Positions 1 to 5,063 of a stretch of DNA of 5,063 nucleotides are shown in pieces. Below the pieces are notes generated by a model. That model saw only the letters and a program-made list of their open reading frames with translations. It was not told where the DNA came from and searched no databases. Numbering within the stretch: position 1 is the stretch's first letter; the number at the start of each line of letters is the position of its first letter. The DNA comes from Saprospiraceae bacterium. GTDB taxonomy: Bacteria > Bacteroidota > Bacteroidia > Chitinophagales > Saprospiraceae. The DNA lies in the NCBI GenBank assembly GCA_020630455.1, contig JAHDBK010000322.1, positions 1-5,063 of the forward strand. Reading direction: 5' to 3'. The translations under genes were made by a program, and so were the position numbers.

Positions 1-50
1 ATCATTAATATTTGACCCCATATTTTTGCTAGTTTCTTTTCTGTATCAGT
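1..50 (-). other. Start of a thiolation domain, cut by window edge
   Basis: The last residues, TDTEKKLAKIWGQILM, match the first helix of a peptidyl carrier domain (E-x-x-L-x-x-IW-x-x-(I/V)L). The phosphopantetheine serine lies beyond position 1, so whether this carrier has the GGHS or GGDS form, and hence whether an E domain follows, cannot be told. Confidence 0.8.
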
Positions 51-2960
51 ACTAGGAGGTGTTTTTGTTTCTACCTCCATTTTATTAGGACTAGGTAAAG
101 CCTTTTTATCTACTTTTCCATTGACAGTTAAAGGAAATTTGTCTAACTGTGTAAAAAAGGAAGGAATCATATATGGAGGCAATACCCCTTTCAAATAATC
201 TCTTAAGCTGGTATTATCTAAAGTACTTTGTTGTTTAACAATATAGTAAGCACTCAAACTATTTTCGCCCTGTTCATTAGAAATAGGCAGAACAATACAG
301 TCCTCTATTTGAGGCATTTTTAAGATGTTCTTTTCTATTTCACTAGGCTCTATTCTAAAACCTCGAATTTTAACTTGGTTATCTCTTCTTCCAATAAACC
401 CAACAGTTCCATCAGGTCGCCAATAAGCGATATCTCCTGTTTTATATATTTTTTCACTAGGATTAATAGGATTAGGAACAAATTTTTCTTGACTTAAATC
501 AGGGCGATTTAAATAACCTCTAGCTACTCCATCACCACCAACATAGAGTTCTCCCAATGCCCCAACAGGTTGTAATTGTTCATTTCTATCAAAGATATAA
601 GCTGTAGAATTCGTAATAGGCCTTCCTATTGGAATATTTGTTTCAAAAACTTCTTTGATGGGATAAGTTGTAGAAAAAGTGGTATTTTCAGTAGGACCAT
701 ATCCATTGATAATACTTAGGGATGGATATAGAATTTTTATTCTATTAATATGTGTAGGAGATAACTTGTCTCCACCTACTAGTAAATATTTTAGTCCTTC
801 AAAAAGAGCTTGATCTGTTTCAACTAATTGGTTGAACAAAGGAGCAGTTAACCACATGGTATTGATTTGATTGCTCCTAATAGCTGTTTTAAGTTTTTTA
901 GGGTCTAATATTGTTTTTTCTTCAATTAAACATAAAGTTCCTCCATTGAGTAAAGCTCCCCAAATCTCAAATGTAGTGGCATCAAATACTGGTGCTCCTG
1001 TCATTAGGATATTAAGGTCAGCAGCATAAGGAACAATAGTTGAATTTTTTACTAATCGAGTAACATTCCTTTGTTCTACCATAACCCCTTTAGGTTTTCC
1101 AGTTGAACCAGAAGTATATAGTATATAAGCTAAACTATCAGCAATACTAAGTGGATTAAGATTATTAGTTGTTGAATCGTTGGCTAATATCTCTTCAATA
1201 TATAATACCTCACTTTCTAGGGTTTGTCCTAGGATTCTATCTTTGTTTTCTGCTAAAACAAGTGGAGGAACACTATCTTCTAAGATATATTTTATTCTAT
1301 CTTCTGGATAGGTAGATGAGATAGGCACATAGGCTCCTCCAGCTTTAAGAACCCCTAAAATTCCAGTTATATAATTGACTGAACGATTGGCAATAACACC
1401 AATAGGTGTATCATTTTCTACACCTCTTGTTCTTAATATAGTTGCAATTTGATTTGCTTTTTCATTGAGTTGAGCATAGGTTAAAGCTTGCTCTGTATCT
1501 TGAACAGCGATTTTATCAGCATACTTTAAAACCTGCTCTTCAAATAGTATTTGTATATTTTTATCTCTAGGATAATCAATTTTTGTATCATTAAACTCCG
1601 TGACTACTTGTTGTTGAGTTGTTTTATCAATTAGGGATAAATCAGCAATAGATTGATTTGGATTTTCAACAAGTTGATTTAAAATCTCTAAGAATGAATT
1701 GGCTACATTGTCCACATAGGTAGAATCAATGGCATCAGCATTATAATTGAACGTGATTTCATATTGTTCTCCAGGAATAATAATGACATTAAAATCATAG
1801 TTGGTTTGTTCAAAAACTTCTACATTCTTAATCTCAAACCCTAAATGTCCTTTTAAATCCATGCTTTGCATAGCTTGAGAAATGGGATAGTTTTCAAAAG
1901 CTAGAATATGGTTAAATAAACCTTGTTTGAGGTCACTTTCAGATTGAATGTCTGTTAGGGGCAGGTATTCAATTGGTTGAATATCGAGTAAATGTTGTTG
2001 GATTGCCTTTGCAATCGCAGTAAAAGTAGTTTGTTTATTCATTCTTACCCTTACAGGAATTGTATTAATAAACAAACCAAGCATTTTTTCTATGCCATAA
2101 ACATCTGCTGCTCTGCCCGAAACGACTGTACCAAAGATAACATCATCTGTGTCATTATATTTTTGTAGTAGTACACTCCAAGCTGCTTGAAATAACTGCC
2201 CAGGAGTGACTTTTAATTTATCGGTTAATGCCTTAATTTTGGGGTTAAGTGTTTTGGAGGTTTTAAATACCTTTAATTGACGATTGAAGGTATCTGTTTT
2301 TTGTTTTTCAACAAAAAGCTCAACAGGTCTTTCAAAATCTTGGAGATAAGTATTCCAATATGTTTTAGCAGTACTTTTATCCTGATTACTGAGCCATTTA
2401 ATGTATTTTTTATAAGGAACATCCTCTATTGTTGTTATATCAACCCCTGCTTTTAGTTGCCCATAAGCTGCAAAAAGTCCTTCAAATAACATACTTAAAC
2501 ACCAACCATCTAATAGGATATGATGAAAGCATAAAACCAACTTATATTTTTGGTCAGTTAGTTTTAAAACAGACAATCGAATCAATAAATCTTTAGATAA
2601 ATTAAATCCTTTTTCTAAGTCGGATTGTATAAAACCTTGAATCAATGATGCTTGAGTTGCTTCAGGTTGTTTAGAAAAATCTTCAAATACAAGTTTTGCT
2701 GTACGTTCACTAAAAACAACCTGTCTAGCTTTTTCTGTTTTACGATAAGAAAAAACAGTACGTAAGACATCATGTTTTTGAATAAGTTTATTAAAACTTT
2801 TTTCTAAAATCACACCATCTAAATCGCCTTCTACATCCAAGATAAATTGTTCGGTATAAGCTGTAGATCCCTCATTGAGTAAGTGATGAAACAACATACC
2901 TTCCTGCATAGGAGAAAGTGCATAGATGTCTTGTATATTTGACTTTTTTATCTTTGTCAT
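1..2960 (-). CDS. Nonribosomal peptide synthetase, N-terminal part (C-A-T..., 3' end outside window), predicted valine-activating
   Basis: This is the first 986 residues of an NRPS elongation protein, which continues beyond the window edge. It condenses the incoming peptide with a newly activated amino acid. The ATG at 2960 is chosen because it lies 14 bases after the previous stop and gives the usual short lead (MTKIKKSNIQDIYALSPMQE) of proteins that start with a C domain. Domains: C (about 9-440, HHILLDG at 146-152), linker, A (about 467-955, LAYILYTSGSTGKPKG at 610-625, NGYGPTE at 752-758, YKTGD at 839-843, Lys949), then the start of a T domain (about 971 onward). The T-domain serine is outside the window. 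All motifs are in one frame, so there is no frameshift or stop. The pocket residues predict valine. Codon and base composition look the same as in the upstream gene. Whether further modules or a thioesterase follow cannot be seen. Confidence 0.96.
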   Translation of the reverse strand, partial: MTKIKKSNIQDIYALSPMQEGMLFHHLLNEGSTAYTEQFILDVEGDLDGVILEKSFNKLIQKHDVLRTVFSYRKTEKARQVVFSERTAKLVFEDFSKQPEATQASLIQGFIQSDLEKGFNLSKDLLIRLSVLKLTDQKYKLVLCFHHILLDGWCLSMLFEGLFAAYGQLKAGVDITTIEDVPYKKYIKWLSNQDKSTAKTYWNTYLQDFERPVELFVEKQKTDTFNRQLKVFKTSKTLNPKIKALTDKLKVTPGQLFQAAWSVLLQKYNDTDDVIFGTVVSGRAADVYGIEKMLGLFINTIPVRVRMNKQTTFTAIAKAIQQHLLDIQPIEYLPLTDIQSESDLKQGLFNHILAFENYPISQAMQSMDLKGHLGFEIKNVEVFEQTNYDFNVIIIPGEQYEITFNYNADAIDSTYVDNVANSFLEILNQLVENPNQSIADLSLIDKTTQQQVVTEFNDTKIDYPRDKNIQILFEEQVLKYADKIAVQDTEQALTYAQLNEKANQIATILRTRGVENDTPIGVIANRSVNYITGILGVLKAGGAYVPISSTYPEDRIKYILEDSVPPLVLAENKDRILGQTLESEVLYIEEILANDSTTNNLNPLSIADSLAYILYTSGSTGKPKGVMVEQRNVTRLVKNSTIVPYAADLNILMTGAPVFDATTFEIWGALLNGGTLCLIEEKTILDPKKLKTAIRSNQINTMWLTAPLFNQLVETDQALFEGLKYLLVGGDKLSPTHINRIKILYPSLSIINGYGPTENTTFSTTYPIKEVFETNIPIGRPITNSTAYIFDRNEQLQPVGALGELYVGGDGVARGYLNRPDLSQEKFVPNPINPSEKIYKTGDIAYWRPDGTVGFIGRRDNQVKIRGFRIEPSEIEKNILKMPQIEDCIVLPISNEQGENSLSAYYIVKQQSTLDNTSLRDYLKGVLPPYMIPSFFTQLDKFPLTVNGKVDKKALPSPNKMEVETKTPPSTDTEKKLAKIWGQILM
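96..1562 (-). other. Adenylation domain, predicted valine-specific
   Basis: This complete A domain activates an amino acid with ATP and loads the following carrier. Motifs are LTYAQLNEKAN (A1, from 493), LKAGGAYVPIS (A2, 538-548), LAYILYTSGSTGKPKG (A3, 610-625), FDATTFEIW (A4, from 659), NGYGPTENTT (A5, from 752), GELYVGGDGVARGY (A6), YKTGD (A7, 839-843), GRRDNQVKIRGFRIE (A8, from 857), LPPYMIPSFF (A9) and NGKVDKKAL (A10). Aligned by hand to the GrsA phenylalanine domain, the pocket residues are Asp660, Ala661, Phe664, Trp703, Leu727, Gly729, Gly753, Thr761, Phe762 and Lys949. The code DAFWLGGTFK differs from the known valine code DAFWIGGTFK only by Leu for Ile. Confidence 0.9.
1641..2936 (-). 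other. Condensation domain, DCL type
   Basis: This domain forms the peptide bond between a D-configured donor on the previous protein and an L-residue on its own carrier. Motifs in order are LSPMQEGMLFH (C1, residues 15-25), KHDVLRTVF (C2), HHILLDGWC (C3, catalytic second His147, Asp151), YWNTYL (C4, 201-206), FGTVVSGR (C5, 276-283) and MLGLFINTIPVRV (C6, 293-305). The C1 form SPMQEGMLFH and the LLDGW form of C3 are those of DCL rather than LCL domains, which agrees with the E domain encoded just before. The active site is complete. Confidence 0.9.
2886..2960 (-). other. N-terminal docking (COM acceptor) segment and C1 motif
   Basis: The N-terminus carries four lysines or near neighbours within the first six residues (Lys3, Lys5, Lys6) and then NIQDIYALSPMQEGMLFH. 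This closely follows the acceptor segments of proteins that begin with a DCL condensation domain, such as TycB, where a short charged lead precedes the QDxYALTPMQEGMLFH pattern. It is the expected partner of the acidic tail encoded just upstream. The pairing is inferred from order and charge. Confidence 0.75.
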
Positions 2961-2974
2961 GGGATGTTTGTTTT
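2961..2974 (-). promoter_or_regulatory. Intergenic leader between the two NRPS genes, no Shine-Dalgarno
   Basis: The 14 bases between the TAA and the ATG read AAAACAAACATCCC on the coding strand. No AGGAGG-like match is present, and the end of the upstream gene just before also lacks one. An A-rich leader without a Shine-Dalgarno is typical of Bacteroidota starts. The short gap has no room for a promoter or terminator, so the genes are most likely co-transcribed and possibly translated by re-initiation. Confidence 0.6.
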
Positions 2975-5063
2975 TTAGTCTAGTTCTAAATCATTTAAAA
3001 TGTTGTCCAACTCTTCCTCATCTAAATCATCTGAAGAATAATCATGGATGGTCATTTCTGCCTCTTCTTTATTGCTACAATGTTCTACAATGCTCAATAA
3101 ATTTTGCTTGAATAAATCAGATAATTCTTCTACTTCTTCTTTGGCTAAATGAATGGTACTATAAGTGAAATCAACTTTTAAGATTTGGTTGAGTACAAAA
3201 CCATTGATATCTAGTTTAAAAGTCAATTCCATATCAGGGCTTATCAAGTCCTGTGTAGAGATAGGAGAAATTTGTACTGGATTGTCCATTTGTTGTTCTC
3301 CAAACTGCCCTAAATAGTTGAAACTAATTTCAGGATTGATGCGGTTAAGTGCTTGTTGACTAGAGTCACTAATCGTTGTTGATTTGTATTTTAATAGAGT
3401 GTAGTGAATTCCATTTTTCGGAATTTCCCTTAATACACCTTTTGTTTGTTTGATATGTTGTCCTAGGTCTTTTCCATCTTTGACATCAATCAATACAGGG
3501 TAGAAATTAGTAAACCAACCTACTGTTCTAGCAATATTGACATCTTCAATGATTTCTTCACGACCATGCCCTTCTAAGTTGATAAGTACTTTTTTATTAC
3601 CTGTATAATTTTCAACAGTAAGACTTAGTGCTGCTAACAATAAATCATTGATTTGTGTGTTGTATGCTTGATTACTTCCTTTTAATAATGCTTCTGTTTC
3701 TTCTTTAGATAAGGAGATACTGACTTGTTGGCTGTCTCTTCTTTTGGCAACCATACCATTAGCACTTCTAAATAAAGTAGGTGATTTTGCATGAGCGACT
3801 TCTTCCCATAGATGTAATTCATCTAGAACAGCTTCTTCATCTGCATAATGCTCTAAAGCTTTACTCCAATCTTTAAAAGAGGTTGTTTTAGGAGGAAGTG
3901 TTGGGATATTATCATTTTTGTAAGTTTGATATAATCCTAGGAAATCTTCTATTAAAATTCTCCATGAAACACCATCCACTACTAAGTGATGGATAACCAT
4001 CAAAAGAACATCTCCATCTATTGTTCTAAAATGCAAGTTATAGAATATAGGCCCTGTTTTAAGGTTCATTTCCTGTTGTACTTGACGAAGGCTCACATTG
4101 ATAGCTGCATTGTAATCTTGCATCTCTTTTAAGTCATAGGACTCAAACACGACCATGTTGTCTTCATTAGGACGATTGAACTGACTAGTGATACCTACAC
4201 TTTGACCATAAATCATACGTAGAGCATCATGATGTTTTACCAGTTCTTGTAGAGCTTTTTTGATATTGTCAGTATCTAGTCTTTCCTTTGAATCAAAACG
4301 CATTCCTTGATTGAAGAAGTGATTGTCTGTAAAACGCTCCTTGAAATACCATGTTTGAATTGGCGTAAGTGGTACTTCTCCAGTAACTGTTCCCTGTTCC
4401 ATGATGATAGTACTTTGGGTAATATACTGGCAGAAATTTTTTATAATAGGATTATTAAAAATCTTACTGACCTCTAGTTTAAGTTGGTGATTGTTTAATC
4501 GTGATACAATTTGTATAGCCTTAATTGAATCACCACCAAGAGAGAAGAAGTTATCATTAATGCCTATTTTTTCTATACCTAAAATTTCTTTACAAGTCTG
4601 TATAACTGTAGCTTCTATATCATTGGTAGGAGCTTCATAGTTTTCTTGAATGACCTCTGGTTTAGGAAGTGCTTTTCTATCAATTTTCCCATTGATATTG
4701 AGTGGAAAAGCATCTAACTCTAAGAAATAAGAAGGAATCATGTAATCAGGAAGCCTAGTACTCAAATATTCTTTTAAGTCAGCAGCAGCTATAGATTTAC
4801 TATCTTTAAGGATATAGTAAGAACAAAGTTTTTTACTGCCTTCTTCTTCCATGACCATCACAAAAGTCTTCTTAACATGAGCGTTTTCTAAGATGGTTCT
4901 TTCAATTTCCTCCAACTCAATTCTAAAGCCTCTGATTTTAACTTGGAAATCACGTCTTCCTGTAAAAGCGATTGCTCCATTAGGTAACCAGCGAGCTAAA
5001 TCGCCTGTTTTATACAATCTTTTTTCAGTATCAAAAGGACTTATAATGAATTTTTCATTGGTT
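2975..5063 (-). CDS. Nonribosomal peptide synthetase, C-terminal part (A-T-E, 5' end outside window)
   Basis: This is the C-terminal 695 residues of an NRPS that activates an amino acid, tethers it as a phosphopantetheine thioester and epimerizes it. Residues here count from the first full codon at 5062. The order is: end of an A domain (about 1-135, with YKTGD, RRDFQVKIRGFRIE and NGKIDRKAL, catalytic Lys126), T domain (about 143-216, LGGDS with Ser179), E domain (about 230-661), then an acidic docking tail (670-695) ending in TAA. There is no thioesterase, so the chain must pass to another protein. The frame stays open to the window edge, and residues before the TTG at 5017 (EKFIISPF) match the normal A-domain sequence, so that TTG is not the start. 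The A-domain selectivity pocket is outside the window, so its substrate cannot be predicted. The next NRPS gene follows after 14 bases, almost certainly in the same operon. Family assignment is very secure; the peptide product is unknown. Confidence 0.97.
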   Translation of the reverse strand, partial: TNEKFIISPFDTEKRLYKTGDLARWLPNGAIAFTGRRDFQVKIRGFRIELEEIERTILENAHVKKTFVMVMEEEGSKKLCSYYILKDSKSIAAADLKEYLSTRLPDYMIPSYFLELDAFPLNINGKIDRKALPKPEVIQENYEAPTNDIEATVIQTCKEILGIEKIGINDNFFSLGGDSIKAIQIVSRLNNHQLKLEVSKIFNNPIIKNFCQYITQSTIIMEQGTVTGEVPLTPIQTWYFKERFTDNHFFNQGMRFDSKERLDTDNIKKALQELVKHHDALRMIYGQSVGITSQFNRPNEDNMVVFESYDLKEMQDYNAAINVSLRQVQQEMNLKTGPIFYNLHFRTIDGDVLLMVIHHLVVDGVSWRILIEDFLGLYQTYKNDNIPTLPPKTTSFKDWSKALEHYADEEAVLDELHLWEEVAHAKSPTLFRSANGMVAKRRDSQQVSISLSKEETEALLKGSNQAYNTQINDLLLAALSLTVENYTGNKKVLINLEGHGREEIIEDVNIARTVGWFTNFYPVLIDVKDGKDLGQHIKQTKGVLREIPKNGIHYTLLKYKSTTISDSSQQALNRINPEISFNYLGQFGEQQMDNPVQISPISTQDLISPDMELTFKLDINGFVLNQILKVDFTYSTIHLAKEEVEELSDLFKQNLLSIVEHCSNKEEAEMTIHDYSSDDLDEEELDNILNDLELD
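2978..3055 (-). other. C-terminal docking (COM donor) helix
   Basis: The last 26 residues, beginning MTIHDYSSDDLDEEELDNIL, follow the E domain. They resemble the donor communication-mediating segments known after E domains in tyrocidine and gramicidin type synthetases, with a T-x-x-D-(F/Y)-S start followed by an amphipathic acidic helix. The segment is dominated by Asp and Glu with evenly spaced Leu/Ile. It should bind the basic N-terminus of the next NRPS. The identification is by pattern, not by alignment. Confidence 0.8.
3080..4375 (-). other. Epimerization domain
   Basis: This condensation-fold domain racemizes the alpha carbon of the carrier-bound residue and supplies the D form. It contains PLTPIQTWYF (E1, residues 231-240), HHLVVDGVSWRILIEDF (His358, His359, Asp363), EGHGRE with the second catalytic residue Glu497, TVGWFTNFYP (E5, near 515-522) and FNYLGQF (E7, 581-587). 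The SWRILIEDF extension and EGHGRE separate it from a true C domain. Both expected catalytic residues, the second His and the Glu, are intact, so it should be active. The E6 motif reads NGIHYTLLKY where GxGYG is usual, a mild deviation. Confidence 0.95.
4415..4636 (-). other. Thiolation (peptidyl carrier) domain, E-associated type
   Basis: This carrier domain of about 74 residues contains DNFFSLGGDSIKAIQ. Ser179 (codon 4526..4528) is the site for the 4'-phosphopantetheine arm. In the NRPS family, the Asp before the serine (GGDS rather than GGHS) marks carrier domains that serve an E domain, and an E domain does follow here. Confidence 0.95.
4655..5063 (-). other. Adenylation domain, C-terminal part (upstream NRPS)
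   Basis: This is the end of an AMP-binding A domain, from motif A6/A7 to A10. Visible motifs are EKFIISPF, YKTGD (A7, ribose-binding Asp), GRRDFQVKIRGFRIE (A8 hinge), LPDYMIPSYF (A9) and NGKIDRKAL (A10, Lys126 contacts substrate and ATP). It matches the same region of the downstream A domain (about 90..494) almost residue for residue. The substrate-pocket residues between A4 and A5 are upstream of the window. Confidence 0.95.

Noticed and set aside
2961..2977. Possibility that the two genes are one NRPS broken by a frameshift or stop
   Set aside because: The two frames do differ, but the ends look purpose-built: an acidic docking tail after the E domain and a basic docking start before a DCL C domain. 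This is the normal protein boundary after an E domain.
2926..3111. Short plus-strand open frame of 61 codons spanning the gene junction
   Set aside because: It lies antisense to the end of one NRPS and the start of the next, has a low-complexity hydrophobic/Cys-rich product, and has no ribosome site or recognisable domain. It is a shadow of the coding strand.
5015..5017. TTG at the start of YKTGD as a possible start codon of the upstream gene
   Set aside because: It sits in the middle of a conserved A-domain motif. The frame continues open to the window edge with normal A-domain sequence (EKFIISPF), so the gene is cut by the window, not started here.
5040..5059. ATG at about 5056..5058 on the minus strand, near the window edge
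   Set aside because: It is out of frame with the NRPS and meets a TAA within a few codons.
1..5063. CRISPR arrays, tRNA/rRNA genes, insertion sequences, riboswitches, terminators
   Set aside because: None were seen by eye. The window is continuous NRPS coding sequence apart from one 14-base gap, and the repeated sequence is explained by paralogous domains.

Overview
The window lies inside a nonribosomal peptide synthetase (NRPS) gene cluster and is almost entirely coding, all on the minus strand. Two consecutive megasynthase genes are present and both run off the window. The DNA is AT-rich (about one third G+C by eye). The start of the second gene has no Shine-Dalgarno sequence, only an A-rich leader. 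That, with the Lys/Asn/Ile-rich protein composition, suggests a Bacteroidota-type bacterium. This assignment is an inference; a low-GC Bacillota host is less likely because those usually have a strong GGAGG-type site before NRPS starts.

Layout in the direction of transcription (high to low coordinates). From 5063 to 2975 is the C-terminal part of an NRPS: the end of an adenylation (A) domain, a thiolation (T) domain with the LGGDS form, a complete epimerization (E) domain, and an acidic docking tail ending in TAA. A 14-base gap follows (2974..2961). From 2960 to 1 is the N-terminal part of the next NRPS: a basic docking start, a complete condensation (C) domain of the DCL type, a complete A domain, and the first residues of a T domain, cut by the window edge. 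This second reading frame has no stop in the window. Its motifs all fall in one frame from 2960 to 3.

How they work together. The first protein activates an amino acid (selectivity residues lie outside the window), holds it on its T domain and epimerizes the peptidyl or aminoacyl thioester to the D form. Its acidic tail should dock with the N-terminus of the second protein. The DCL condensation domain there is the class that accepts a D-configured donor and joins it to an L-amino acid. The second A domain reads DAFWLGGTFK in the ten-residue specificity code, one conservative change from the well-known valine code DAFWIGGTFK. The predicted step is therefore ...D-Xaa to L-Val (or a similar branched residue). 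The peptide product cannot be identified from this window.

No RNA genes, mobile elements, CRISPR arrays, promoters or terminators are supported. There is no non-coding stretch longer than 14 bases.
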